Shown here: in pieces, positions 1 through 11,017 of the stretch | Numbering within the stretch: position 1 is the first letter of the stretch | Layout of the letters: each line of letters begins with the position of its first letter | Program-made: the position numbers and the translations under genes | The notes under the pieces: generated by a model | Told to the model about the DNA's origin: nothing | Seen by the model: only the letters and a program-made list of their open reading frames with translations | The model's database searches: none | Source: Anastrepha obliqua | Taxonomy: Eukaryota > Arthropoda > Insecta > Diptera > Tephritidae | NCBI RefSeq assembly: GCF_027943255.1 | Contig: NC_072894.1 | Coordinates: forward strand, 82,127,601 to 82,191,600 | DNA length: 64,000 nucleotides | Direction: 5' to 3'

Positions 1-240
1 TTAGGTCGATATGACCACCTTTTGCCTTGACTATAGCCTTCAAACGGTCAAAACATGAGTTGCATGCTGCACGAATATGATCTTGAGGTATTTTGGCCCA
101 TTCTCGTATAATCGCTTTTTTCAGCGCATTCATACTGGCATATTTTTTAGTCCTCACCTTGCTCTCCAAGGTATTAACAATAAGTTATTTGCTTTTAAGA
201 TATTTGGATGGCTAAGTGATGCTGTTCGGCCATTGCACTT
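1..240 (-). pseudogene. Tc1-like transposase, C-terminal fragment
   Basis: The minus strand reads a Tc1-type transposase tail that ends at a stop codon on bases 1-3. The final residues include the family ending RLKAIVKAKGGHIDL, preceded by EWAKIPQDHIRAACNSC. Weaker reading frame upstream keeps a WPNS motif, as in the WPGNSPDLNPIENLW region just before the catalytic glutamate, but has in-frame stops. The rest of the element lies outside the window or is lost. Only the last fifth of a roughly 340-residue protein is present, so it is inactive. Family assignment rests on the C-terminal motif, which is characteristic of Tc1 relatives. Confidence 0.75.
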
Positions 241-323
241 CAGGATCATTTAGAAATATGCAGTTCATTTGTAAAATATTAATTAATTTAGATAATTACA
301 TAAGCATTTTTCTTATTATTATA

Positions 324-872
324 TTACAAGAGGTCTGTTGGGGTTTTTCGTTTAAGTCTCTTTTTATTGAATTTTTCTTCAGCAGGAAGCTTCCTCATCG
401 TCGGATTTGTGTGCGTCAGAAGTCTGCTTATGTGCCTGCTGCTCGCAATTTGTATTGCTTCGTCAACTGTGTTTATGTCTAAGTCGCGGTGAATGACAGC
501 GTTTGGTATATACCATGGTGCATTTGTTATGGTCCTAAGTATCTTCGACTGGGCACTTTGCAGTATTGTCAAATTGGATTTAGAAGCTGTGCCCCAAACT
601 TCTATACCATACTTCTAAATTGGTGCAATTGTCGTTTTGTAAATTAAGGCTTTATTTTGCAGCGAGAGCTTTGACTGAGGACCTAGCAGCCAGTACAGTT
701 GTCGAAAACGATTTTTAATTTTATTTCTTTTTTTTTATTATATGGTTCTTCTAGTCAATTGTAATGTCTAAGTATTTAGCATTCGTACCTTTCTGTTCGT
801 GTAATCGACTTGAATTGTTTTGTCGCCATTAATTTCCATATTCCATTTTTTGAACCAGTCCAGTGTTTTGTT
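324..872 (-). pseudogene. jockey-type non-LTR retrotransposon, 3-prime end of ORF2
   Basis: Minus-strand translation gives the end of a jockey-clade reverse transcriptase protein. In order it shows WFKKWNMEINGDKT, FRQLYWLLGPQSKLSLQNK, YGIEVWGTASKS, QSAQSKILRTITNAPWY, then RDLDINTVDEAI and a terminal RLKRKTPTDLL. Stops and a frameshift break the reading frame upstream of about 600, while the last 82 residues are open. The polymerase palm is missing, as expected for a 5-prime truncated insertion. The order and wording of these motifs are those of Drosophila jockey-family elements; the exact subfamily is not clear. Confidence 0.8.
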
Positions 873-2183
873 TGTTTGATGACGGCCAAAATGAAGTGAG
901 AAAATGACTAAACTGAAATGAGGTTGCGTTGTCGAAGATTGCATAGAGATTTATGACTACTGGACGTAATATATGAAGCGCAAATGGAAAGGCACAGAGC
1001 ACGTGTTATTGGTCTAACACTGTGCTAGTCTCTCCTCTAATTCCCTAGGTGGTGTATTACGCAGTTTATTGAGTAAATTTTTAGTATGTAGCATTAATAA
1101 ACTTACAAAACTTGTCAACAAGTCTGACAAACAACCAAAAATGCTACTTTTATTACTTTGAGTGCATTTAAATTCAAAGGTGTGATTGAATCATTGGCCT
1201 TGCCTGTCAATGACGTATATTTTTGCCGCATTCGCGGAAGCCTCTTGTCTGCCGCAACTTCTGATACTCGTATGTATGTGCACATACTTATTTTTTATGC
1301 GGGATGCATCAATGCAAGCAATAAAAAATAGTGACTAAATTTGTATGCGCCACTTAGGACCGATTCAGCCATTCATACATATTTAAGTACTTTGAGACTT
1401 ACATACAAAGTGTCCGACCCGACACGGCGCACCGCGGTGGTATGTCGTAGTGATCGATTTTTTCCATTGGCATGTGAGCAGGTCATTTCGTCTTCTTTAT
1501 CGTTGTTCAAAAAGTGGTTTTGGTTGCACTCCATGTCAACGATTTTTCTGGTCGGCTGTTTTGTGGTTGAAGGGCAAACTAGTTTTTAAATTTAAAATTT
1601 TCGACTTGCATATGTACATATATATATATAATTATATATATTTACACATATGTACGTGTGTATACTGTGATCGTTCCAAGATTTTTTCCTTAATGTTAAA
1701 GGAGAAAGAGGTTTAGGGCAAGGAATAAGGTTAATATAATATATTCAGACTCGTTCAAGCAACAACCTTTAGTGAACATCACAATTACACAGTTTTGCTG
1801 TAAAACTGAAATTAAATATGGTACCTCCAAGGTCATAAATAACATCAACGTATAAGCAAACGGAAACTAATTTGATTATCTCCTAAAATGCAAGGCCTTC
1901 GCAAGTAAGATTTAAAATAAATGTTCGAATTAATTTTAATTTATGAATCTATACAAAATAGATTCGGCTCATCTTCTGCTTCAATTTATGTTAACGTCTT
2001 AACTTGTCCTACTAAAGCCAGGCGTTCTGCTGCTTTCGAACGACAAATGTTTTTTCTTGAGAGTTTTTTATTCCAGAAATCCAATTGGAAGTTACTCTTT
2101 GTCTACTCAGTGATGACAGTTGTTACACAAATTATTTTCTATAATTTTACACCTCATGCAAAAACAAATTTATTATATATATA
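873..2183. other. no gene recognised
   Basis: About 1.3 kb of AT-rich sequence with short chance ORFs only. It contains an AT dinucleotide-rich patch near 1618-1645. I see no inverted ends, coding motif or repeat shared with the rest of the window. Confidence 0.5.
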
Positions 2184-2213
2184 TAAAGGGTGACTTTTTA
2201 AGAGCTATAGGAA
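2184..2213. repeat. solo inverted-repeat end of a DD41D-type transposon
   Basis: After a TA, the sequence AAGGGTGACTTTTTAAGAGC and a few more bases match the end of the DD41D element finishing at 31050, read in reverse, with only a few mismatches. No transposase follows; instead a TTAA-type MITE begins at once. It is a leftover end joined to another repeat. Confidence 0.6.
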
Positions 2214-2545
2214 AGCCATATTGTTAATTTTCAAAAAAAGCTTCGATCAGGCACAAGATTATCTATTAATAAAACTAATTTTTTTGTCCGTTTGATTTTA
2301 GATGAGTCTCCAAGAATTTGAGATGATTCTCGCAAGGAACTTCTGAAGAAACGGGCTCATAGAAGCAGTGATAACTTTTACAATTATAATTTTTTTTATA
2401 AATTTTGCTAAAGTCAGGTCGAAATATGATGTACGAATGTTATGTTTTTATTTTTGTAAAATAAAACAATTGACTAGCAAAAAAAAAAAATTTTTAAATC
2501 ATCATTTTTTCAGGCGTCTGACTACCCCTAATCCCGTAAACCCAA
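2214..2545 (+). mobile_element. TTAA-type MITE family A, partial copy 1
   Basis: This stretch aligns by eye with the reverse complement of 37129-37450 and, over its second half, with 60505-60711. Shared landmarks in order are GCCATATTGTTAAT, AAGCTTCGATC, TAGATGA(G/A)TCTCCAAG, ACTTCTG(A/G)AGAAACGGGC, AACTTTTACAATTAT, TTTTGCTAAAGTCA and the end CTGACTACCCCTAA. The other two copies have TTAA at this edge; here it has decayed to GTAA. No protein is encoded. Confidence 0.7.
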
Positions 2546-3201
2546 CGAATTTGAACCCATTCAAAAATATTGCTTTCATTTTTTTATTTATTAAAGTCAA
2601 ATATACAACCATGGGTTATTTTTACAATGATTGACCTTAAGAATAGCTTACATAATTAAATCGTAGATAGAAGAATTAACAATATAATCAAAATAAGAAT
2701 TATAACTAGTGGCAAAGAAGTTGAAGTTGGAACAGGTATTAAAAAAGGAAAGAAAGATAAAAATAGCGCAAGCTCTCTTTTATACGTTTAATTTTTTTCA
2801 GTTATGAAAATAACAGGCGGGAAAAATATGGAGTATTTTAAGTATGGAATAAAATGTTTTTACTGAAATTCTTATGTTTAGTATATTTTAACAAGCCTCA
2901 TTTTATAGCACACTTTTTTTATGCCTATATTTTTCTTTTATAGACCCATATGACTATTACGTTGCAAATAGTACAAACCGATGGGTTATTTTCGGAATTG
3001 TTCAAAAATGTTGAATTTGTTTTAAATCAATAAAAATGTATACGTACAAGTTTATAAATACCTATGTAGATGTTTTTATCATTAAGCAACATAAAGTCAG
3101 ATATCCGGCACCCATATTGAAGGAAGAATCCATTACAAAAGCTCGGTGTTTCATATTTCACCATAGAGGATAATCGCACATTTCTACTATACAAATGGTT
3201 A
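2546..3201. other. no gene recognised
   Basis: AT-rich sequence with homopolymer tracts. Nothing recognisable on either strand. Confidence 0.5.
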
Positions 3202-3203
3202 TA

Positions 3204-3290
3204 AAGGGTTTTCCAATAAGAGGTGTTATTTTGATATTCAAAGAAAAATACTATTCTTTAAAATAAATTACATGAAATCCTATGTTAAGA
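3204..3290. repeat. solo end of a DD41D-like transposon
   Basis: Following a TA at 3202-3203, the sequence starts AAGGGTTTTCCAATAAGAGG. It resembles the AAGGGT start seen at 2186, at the 31050 end and at 63424. No transposase is attached. The family link is inferred from the shared terminal hexamer and TA flank. Confidence 0.4.
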
Positions 3291-3441
3291 GTTACATATA
3301 TGCACACATAAATGCATGACTAAGTTTTTAATTGCAATTAAAATATGCATTAATTTTTATGTTCAATTATTGCAAGACATCACGTAAAATTGTGCGAATA
3401 ATGATTGTTAACACACTTACTAGTAAACACACATGCACATA

Positions 3442-3781
3442 CAGGGTGCGCCATCTTTTATGCCGGTATGTAAACGCTGAATAACTTTGTCATTTAACAA
3501 CCGATCGACTTCAACATATGTACATGTTTTCGATACGTCAATTCAGTACAATTTCAACTATGGATGCTTTACATGCGTGATGAAAAACGCAGAAAAAAGA
3601 TCGCAGTTTGTGATTGCTAATAAAAATGGCCACTTGATTGATATTCTATTCTAAAAATAGTTTTAATAAATTGTAAATAACCAAACCAAATAAAAATAAA
3701 AATACCTCGCTTATACAAATCAGTTTTTTTTTTCAAAGTTGTTCAATGTTTTCATACCGACATAAAAGATGGCGCACCCTG
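3442..3781. mobile_element. TA-flanked MITE with 29 bp inverted ends
   Basis: A 340 bp element starts CAGGGTGCGCCATCTTTTAT and ends in its reverse complement, with one mismatch visible in about 29 bp. TA dinucleotides flank it at 3440-3441 and 3782-3783. TA duplication and CAG ends point to a Tc1/mariner-mobilised non-autonomous element. The interior is AT-rich with no coding frame. It sits directly beside the tail of a SINE. Confidence 0.85.
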
Positions 3782-3783
3782 TA

Positions 3784-4032
3784 CGTGTGTATATATATAT
3801 GTATATAATTGGCACGTACACCCTTTTTGGGTGCTTGGCCGAGCTCCTCCTCCTATTTGTGGTGTGCGTCTTGATGTTGTTCCACAAATGGACGGACCTA
3901 CAGTTTCAAGCCGGAAATACACTCGGAGGTTTGCCATTACCTGCCGAGGGGCGGCCGCTATTAAAAAAATGTTTTTCTTAATTTTGGTGTTTCACCGAGA
4001 CTCGTTCTCTCTCTACGGCGGACGCCCTGTAG
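3784..4032 (-). mobile_element. tRNA-derived SINE, copy a (internally deleted)
   Basis: Minus-oriented copy of the SINE that recurs through this window. The tail side (TATATA, AATTGGCACGTAC) is at the left; the tRNA-like head ending in CTACGGCGG is at the right. Compared with copies at 50514 and 57796 it lacks about 50 bp in the body and most of the head that would carry the internal promoter boxes. Confidence 0.8.
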
Positions 4033-4046
4033 ATGTATATATATAC

Positions 4047-4187
4047 TAGGGCGGGTCGATTGAAAAATCGATCATTGCTCTGTGAAAATCGTATTCTAGG
4101 GATCAAAATAAGAAACTTTGCCGAAGGAACCATACCTCTAAAACGAATTCTGATATCCCCCAATTTGGGTCTAAAGTTCAATTTTTA
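4047..4187. mobile_element. half of a long-inverted-end MITE (TAGGGCGGGTCGATT type)
   Basis: Sequence from TAGGGCGGGTCGATTGAA to CCCCCAATTTGGGTC matches the right arm (58385-58524, reversed) of the element at 58125-58524 almost base for base. Only one arm is present, so this is a solo or truncated copy. It lies in a TATATA tract beside SINE copy a. Confidence 0.75.
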
Positions 4188-5085
4188 TTAAAACAACTTA
4201 CAAACAGTGTTGAATAATTTAATTATAAATAAATGGCATTTGGTGGTTTTTGGCTTTGGTTTATTAAACAATGAAAAATTGTAACTGATAATGGGGATTG
4301 CTGAAAAAGTGTGTATGCAAAAACGTCAATGGCAACATTGCGTCGATACAACCAAACACAAACACACACAAACCGATGTATTGCGTAAATATGTAACTAA
4401 AAGAACGCAGTTGTTTTCTACGGGATAAATTTTGTGTACTCTACGGGCTGCGGTAAAGAACTACGAGACGTTGCACATACAGGTATTTGAAAGATCTACG
4501 GGGTCAAAAGTCCATTTAACAAAACAATAAATACATTTACAAAAATGACTTCCTGAGGTACCTGACCCTTCCGAGAACAAAAGCCAGCCTCTCCCGCGCA
4601 CCCTACAAGCATTTGACATACGATAACGGCAGTCGGAATTCGATTGTATCACCTCGTGTACGTTATCTGTTCTCGGCACTCTTGCAAAACCCAAACTTTA
4701 AAAGTGAAATTTTATGTTTTTGTGTTCAACATTGGAGTAAAGAGTTATGGATTCTGAAGCATCAGGATAGTAATGAATGAAATCAATTAGAATCTTTATA
4801 ATTTTCAAGTATTAAAGTTAACTTTTCAACCCTATAAGTACACACCTTCTCAAACTACTTTTTTTTTCTTAAAATAATATTTGTTAGTCAATAAGTAATA
4901 CTATCGAGATAGATCCGGTTAAGATTCGATTGTAATTGTTTAGTATGTACCTTGTTTTGACAATTCATCAAAGAATTTGATCCGGATAAGTCCGGATAAA
5001 CGGTATTTTAGTACTTTGAATGTTGTTGGTAAAATTTTATGAAAAAGGTCTTTTCCATTACAAGGGATTAAGCGAAATATTTATT
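4188..5085. other. no gene recognised
   Basis: Mixed-composition sequence of about 900 bp. A minus-strand frame of 77 residues at 4461-4694 and the plus frames over it resemble nothing I know. Non-host or host origin cannot be decided. Confidence 0.4.
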
Positions 5086-5098
5086 TGTTGTAGGTTCA

Positions 5099-6082
5099 AT
5101 GGGAACATCGGGAATGAGGATTGTGACTAGAAAATACTTGTTTGACCTCATGAACAATGAAAATTTACCCAACATAGAGGCAAGGCTAAATTTCTTGAAA
5201 GATCAGTTTATGTCTATTAAAGGATTCTCTGACAATCAAATTGAGACGTTGAAAAGCAATTTTGCACATTTCAAAGGATTTCAACAATTTGGATAAAACA
5301 ATAGATGTTAATTTTGAGGCTATTCAATTCGGCCTTTCGGTACTACATGCCAGGATAAGAATATTTGAGAGCATTCTCCATCTGGCTTATAAGTTGCCAG
5401 TAAAAAAATGTAGAGCAAGAAAAACAGAAACTGAAAAAAGCCTCGAGAAAGAGAGAAAACAAGAGATCCAGGACAGGTTTCGCCAAGAAACGGGATTGTT
5501 AATAGATATGCCAAAGGCGAATTTCGGTAATACCAATGACGGTAACACAAGCCGAAGATTTTTCGACAATCCTCAATTAGCATCCGATATAACAGACATC
5601 AGCTACGAATTAATATATGGACTGTTAAGTTATTCTAGAAACAATTTCTAGTGGTCATAAAATTAATCCTGAAAAATATGATATTTATGCAACAGAAACT
5701 GCTCGATTATATGTGGATCTTTATCCGTGGCATCCCATGACACCAACAATGCACAAAATACTTATTCATGGAGCTGTTATAATAAAGAGTGCTTTGTTAC
5801 CAATTGGCCAGCTCTCTGAAGAGGCTGCAGAAGCCCGAAATAAGCATTTCCGCTCTTACCGGCTAGATTTTGCCCGAAAATTTACTAGAGAAAATTGCAA
5901 CAGGAATATTTTTAACCGCCTCCTTTTAAGTTCGGACCCCTTAATGAGTTCTAGGAGGCAAATAAACAGAAGAAAGTCCCAAATCATTTCTGCCAGAAAC
6001 ATTGGAAATGCTCATGCCTGCCGATCCAAACCTAGAATTTTCTTCACGTAGCGATGAAGAAAATCTAGATAATACCATATGA
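5099..6082 (+). pseudogene. Transib transposase relic (RAG1-like), C-terminal half
   Basis: Transib transposases cut and paste DNA with a DDE core and are the relatives from which the RAG1 recombinase is thought to derive. The relic is split over three frames: 5099-5296, 5262-5651, then 5653 to about 6000, with the true C-terminus (DPNLEFSSRSDEENLDN) in another frame to a stop at 6080-6082. Motifs in order are LHARIRIFESILHLAYKLP, NDGNTSRRFF, YPWHPMTPTMHKILIHG and QLSEEAAEARNKHFRSYR. By eye NDGNTSRRFF matches RAG1 MNGNFARKLM, and AEARNK aligns with the catalytic glutamate of RAG1 (ESGNK). LHARI corresponds to the RAG1 segment carrying the second aspartate; no Asp is seen in this copy. At least three frameshifts make it dead. 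The start is arbitrary: the N-terminal half and both inverted ends were not found. Confidence 0.72.
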
Positions 6083-7940
6083 TTGGATGCTTTTTTAATT
6101 GGTTATATTTTTTTATGTTTGATCTTGTAAATCTTTTTTCATTCTCATATTATATTGTATTTCATTCAAAAATGTTTTAAGTTCATTATTTTAGTTGGTT
6201 TTATTCAGAAACATCCATTAGCACACGTTAAACCCAAAAAATACTTTTGGCCCCTTAGATTGTTCAAATACCCCTATGTGCGTTGGTCAGTGTGCGCACC
6301 ATTAGTTTGCTTCTGGGCATGTTGATGTAAGGTTTCCATTATCGGGAATAGAATTAAACTAACCAAAAAAAAAAAAAAAACAATAACAGAATGACATATA
6401 GATATTTATTTAATTTTTATTTACTAATTTTAGATATAAATTTTGGTTTGAATTCCGACCTTGAATCGGGATCATAAAAGGTCACCTAGTTGATTGCTGA
6501 ATAAAAGCAATTTTGGTTATTTCATTGCAACGATACATGCGCCAAAGTTTTGGCGTTAAATTTTCTGAACATTGGAATATACTCGTCTTTATTGTTATTT
6601 TGGAATATTATATCATAACTTGAAAACTCTCCGTTCAGTTTAGTCACCCGCACGGTGCCAACCGTCAACATTACACTGAACTTATGAATATTTGTTGGGC
6701 TTGTATGCACTGGCAGCAAAAACAATTGAAGTGCCACCTGTTTCCATTATATGGTGCGTGCAATCTTTTTCGCGGGTCCTGTCAAGAGTTATAATATAAT
6801 ATTTTTGTCTTGGCAAACAATGTTGCCACAGGCGCTACTGACATAAAACTCTATGTAGTCGAATTGTTATTGCTGCTCTTGTTGTTGTTTTCCACATTGT
6901 TGGACTCCACAATCTTTCCTGTCAGTCCAGATAGGTAAGTGTACGTACATATTCATATCAGCGTATTTCATTTTTGTTAAGCTGTGGTAGTTATGATCTT
7001 CATATTTTCGGTTTTCACTGTGGAGAACAGTTTTCAACAAATAATTGTAAACGTTCTTTAAGGACTTAATTTCAAACTGCTGAATTGCATAATTTAATAT
7101 AATTGGGTGGAAAAGTTAAGCCTTGTAAGTACACATATACATACATACATACATATGTATAAGTACATGCATTGCACAGGTGAATAATCATCAATTTCAT
7201 TTGCTTCTCATGAATGAACATAGTTTTATAAGAATCCTGTCGTGCAATAAAATTAAGATAGACAAAATCACAATATTTGTTGCCTTGCTGTGTCTCCAAG
7301 TCGGACAATTTACAATGAATTAATTACACATTTTTCTTCTTCATAATTAATGTTGAAGGACTTCTTTATTTAGTGTCAGTGCAACTGTTTCAACGACTAC
7401 GCCATCAGGAAATTAATAAACTTAGGCGCCATAACTCATATTTATTTCCATCGTATATCACTTCGGTAAGAGTGCAGCAGCAGTGGCGAGTAATTGCACA
7501 CAAATTGTAACTCGCAATGTGGCATTGTTTTATCTGTTTGTTAGAGCACGCACTTGGTGCGGCCTGTGCTACTTGTGTTAAGCTTTTAGAAGGTTACCAC
7601 TATGGTTAATTTGCACCACAACTTTGTATTTAAATTTTGGTGTAATTAAAACATAGTTATTTGTAGAATTGTGTGGTCTGATAATCCTGTTTCCGGTTTG
7701 TGCCTGCCTATAATTCGATGGATCCGGGCTCGAAGCCCACTGTGAACATAAAAGCTCCATTTAAGAGCTCCGAACGTATTTTGGGTACCTGAAAAATAAT
7801 TAAAAAGTTGTATATTTTGGTTTTATTTCGGAACCATATAGTGTTATATAAAAACGAGTGGTTTTTCACTCACTTGCAAAAAAGTGAGGTTATTTTGAAA
7901 TGTCATAAAATCATAAATACCTTTTGCTAAATATATATAT
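6083..7940. other. no gene recognised; CATA microsatellite
   Basis: About 1.9 kb of AT-rich sequence without coding motifs. It holds an ACAT/CATA microsatellite at 7132-7160 and a short near-palindrome GGGCTCGAAGCCC near 7729. Frames such as 6522-6737 and 7072-7308 on the minus strand look like chance. Confidence 0.5.
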
Positions 7941-7967
7941 GGTTCATTAAAATAGTATGGCGCATAA

Positions 7968-8397
7968 GCGTGGACGGTGACAACATCCGATGAAGCGACG
8001 CTTGGAGTGTTTGAGAGAAAGATTATGCGTAAGATTTTTGGACCTTTGCACGTTGGCAACGGCGAATATCGCAGGCGAGCGACGAACGATGAGCAGTGTG
8101 AGCTTTACGACGACATAGATATAGCGCAGCGAATAAAGATCCAGCGGCTACGCTGGCTGAGCCATGCCGTCCGAATGGATACAAACGCTCCGGCTCTGAA
8201 AGTATTCGATGCGGTACCAGCTGGTGGTAGTAGAGGAAAAGGAAGGCCTCCTCTGCGTTGGAAAGATCAGGTGGAGAAGGACTTGGTTTCACTTGGTGTG
8301 TCCAATTGACACCGGTTAGCACGAGAAAGAAACAACTGGCGCGCTTTGTTGAACTCGGCCAAAATTGCGTAAGCGGTTATCGCGTCAAGAAGAAGGA
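7968..8397 (+). pseudogene. non-LTR retrotransposon (RTE-like), C-terminal end of polymerase
   Basis: The frame reads AWTVTTSDEATLGVFERK, IMRKIFGPLHVGNGEYRRR, QCELYDDIDIAQRIKIQRLRW and GRPPLRWKDQVEKDL. This is the tail found after the YADD reverse transcriptase domain in RTE-like endonuclease/reverse transcriptase proteins. A stop follows GVSN at 8307-8309, and the usual last residues (RLARERNNWRALLNSAKIA) follow in the next reading. The 3-prime end finishes in GAAGAAGG-like sequence, typical of such insertions. It is 5-prime truncated before 7968. The same family is represented on the other strand at 12070-12670. Confidence 0.75.
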
Positions 8398-9077
8398 TTA
8401 AAATAGTTTGAATTATTTTACAATATTTAATTTGGAAATAAAATTGAATTAAAACTGCAATACCATATAGGGGCTCATTTGAGGTAAAGGGCTAAGTAGC
8501 CATTTAAATATCTGAGCTTCGTTTGACTATTCGCTTATCTTTCACCCTTCTAAGCTTAATTCCATTTTTAATTAGGAGCAATTCAGTAACCAGCTTGTCA
8601 CGAAATTAAACTAACCTTGAAAGTTCAATCTTTTGTTATCTAAATGATTTACTTTGTTGAAATTTGTTGCACTTTTTCCAGTTGCGAATTCCCACTTTTT
8701 GGGCATATCTTCTATCGTCGGAGCCCTAAGAGACCATTACCTAATAAGAAGGGACATACAGAAAGGGATGTGTAACTTCTGTAACTCTCCTGCACTGTAT
8801 TTTAAGTAGGTTTCGGTCTTCGGGAGCGTACACTTAGGTAAAGATCTTAAGGAGGTTCATAAGTATAATTAATGGTTGGTGGATTCAAAGATGATCTTTT
8901 GGCTAAGTGTGCCGTTGTACCTGTTCTCCCTAACTATCCTGGTATCCATACAAAATGTAAATCACAAACGTTACGAGTATTCTTCGTATTTCTTTAGAAA
9001 TCTCCCTTTAACTTCAACGAATATTATTCTCGAAGCTTCTTCAATTAAATTACTAGTTTTCATTACCTTCGGCTATA
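8398..9077. other. no gene recognised
   Basis: About 680 bp, moderately AT-rich, with one 69-residue plus frame at 8876-9085 that matches nothing I know and runs into the next transposon end. Confidence 0.5.
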
Positions 9078-9079
9078 TA

Positions 9080-9569
9080 CAGTAGGTTCTATTTTTATGC
9101 GGTAGATACGTTCCGCAAGAAACAGCATAAAAAAAACAGCATAAAAAAAGCTACTAGTTCTATAGTAAAACTATAGATACGTTTCAAAAGTGCTAAAACC
9201 GCATAAATCTGAAATAATTAAATAAAATCGCTTAAACAAAATATTGTATTTTTGAAAATTATATCTTTATTTAAGAAACGTCAGAATCGAAAAATAAATT
9301 TAATTCAGAAATAGAATCAGACAATACCCACATGTTGCGCGTTCGTTTAGGATTTGGCGTAAAATCACTTTCGTCACTTGAGGAAATACACGTCTGATCT
9401 AGATAGTTATGCAGGCGGTTCCATACTGTGATGAGTTTTTGCTTAGCTGGTTTAGAATCTTGTTTATATGAACAATTCCCGATAGGTCGACATGCATTTT
9501 GTAATTTAAAAAAAACCGCACTATTTCAAAACCGCATAAAAAAAAGCCGCATAAAAACAGAACCTACTG
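9080..9569. mobile_element. pogo-like deletion derivative with intact 23 bp inverted ends
   Basis: A 490 bp element starts CAGTAGGTTCTATTTTTATG and ends in the reverse complement with one mismatch over 23 bp. TA lies at 9078-9079 and 9570-9571. CAGT ends with TA duplication fit the pogo/Tc1 group. Both ends carry repeated GCATAAA motifs (for example near 9126, 9140, 9531, 9550), which could be transposase binding sites. The interior keeps only the end of a coding frame on the minus strand, so this is an internally deleted copy rather than a coding-free MITE. Confidence 0.85.
9271..9513 (-). pseudogene. transposase C-terminal remnant inside the 9080-9569 element
   Basis: The minus strand is open for about 80 codons to a stop at 9271-9273. 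It reads KQKLITVWNRLHNYLDQ, an acidic serine run SSSDESDF, then a basic patch PNPKRTR and an end SELNLFFDSDVS. I do not recognise the motif itself. Its position within the inverted ends and its acidic C-terminus are what one expects of the tail of a pogo-like transposase. The catalytic core is absent. Confidence 0.5.
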
Positions 9570-9788
9570 TAAATATATACAAATACTACGTTAAATAACG
9601 GTAGCACAAGGACTTGAGAATTTATGTGTTTCTATTTAATTTTAATATTTTTTTCATGCAAATACAGTTACTCTCCTACAAAAAACCATTTAAATCTTTT
9701 GAAGCCTGGATGAAAATAAAAAATGAAGAAGTTTGCAACTTTTGAATCGAATTTTTAGAAACAATTCGGGTACGTACTTTAAAAGCTC

Positions 9789-10065
9789 ACAGTCGTAGCT
9801 GAGTAGATTGGTGCGCAACTATCAATCGGGAGTGTGTAGGTTCGAATCTCCGTTCATGAACATGAAGTTATAGAAAAAGTTTTGTTTCTAATGGCGGTCG
9901 ACCATCGGTAGCCAATGGCAAAACTCCGAGTGCATTTATATAATGCTAAAAAACCATATGCCTTTCGGAGTCGGCTTAAAACTGTTGTCCATCCGTTTGT
10001 GGTACAATACAATATCAAGACGCACACCACAAATAGGAGGAAGAGCTCTGCCAAACACCTAGCAG
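9789..10065 (+). mobile_element. tRNA-derived SINE, copy b (diverged)
   Basis: Plus-oriented copy. The head reads AGTCGTAGCTGAGTAG (A-box region) and AGGTTCGAATCTCCG (B box). The body follows the family: TAATGGCGGTCG, CGGAGTCGGCTTAAAACTG, AAGACGCACACCACAAATAG, CCAAACACC. It differs from other copies at many positions, suggesting an older insertion. Confidence 0.75.
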
Positions 10066-10944
10066 AAGTGGAGCGTTGGTTGGTTGATTAGAGTGGTGAT
10101 TCATCCAGAATCCAACTAGCGTTTCCGCACCATTTTGTTGCCACATCCTCGTTACCAAATTGTTTAACAGTTATTTGCAGCAGGACTATATCCAGTCTGT
10201 GCGGTTTAGGAACCTTATTAGGTTGTTGACGTCTACGCCAGACCGGAGCGTACACTTTTTTATTATTTTTATTTAAGTTTAATAGCCTATTGAATTCTTA
10301 TGTAATAAAGTTTTAAATGGCATGAAAATTTGTTTCCTTTTTAAATTGTTTTGCCTTCTACCTATTTTCAGACATAATGTGTAAAATCACCTTGCAGAAA
10401 ATCTAAATACTTGAAAACATAGTATGTTGATTGTAATTCCTTTAAAGAAAACCGCAAAAATGCGTATGGGTATGTAAATACCATATACGAGTACACATGC
10501 ATCGTACATCTAAGCGCTGGAATTCATCATATATATCCAAATCAGAAGGGCACAAGCGTCTTTCATTTAAAATATACGGTATTTTTAAATCAGTCACCTA
10601 GTACATGTCTCCTCGATTAATACCATTGTTTGAGTTTAAGCTCCGAGCTAGTAAAATTTATCTCCGAATTCGGTATGCAATTTCGTTTTTTTCTTCCCGC
10701 GATAATGAATGCTGCTTGTGAGCGGTATACAGTTTTTATAAGAATTTTTTTTTATTTGTCGGGATAACTTATGCAAACAGCGGATTCTTGAATAAAATTA
10801 ACCACTGTGTAGTCGCAAGTGAAGAGACATTGCTGCAATTGTATGTATGTACCGGGAAAACTACTTTGTGGCTTATAACTTTTTTGTTACAAAAAACAAC
10901 TTTTGTTCGCAACAAATTGTCACATTATATACACTACGCTTAGC
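10066..10944. other. no gene recognised
   Basis: About 880 bp. The first 180 bp (GGTTGGTTGATTAGAGTGG onward) is less AT-rich than the rest and looks like an untranslated part of some repeat, but no second copy is in the window. Confidence 0.4.
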
Positions 10945-11017
10945 CCCTTTGTTTGGAGTTTGCGCGAGCTCCTCCTCCAATTTGTGGTGTGCGTCTTGAT
11001 GTTTTTCCACAAATGGA
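10945..11017 (-). mobile_element. tRNA-derived SINE, copy c (short fragment)
   Basis: Only about 70 bp of the body is left: GCGAGCTCCTCCTCCAATTTG followed by TGGTGTGCGTCTTGATG and CCACAAATGG, in minus orientation. Head and tail are missing. Confidence 0.7.

Noticed and set aside
6230..6300. Transib end near CACACGTTAAACC / CAGTGTG
   Set aside because: No inverted partner upstream and no clear 5 bp duplication.
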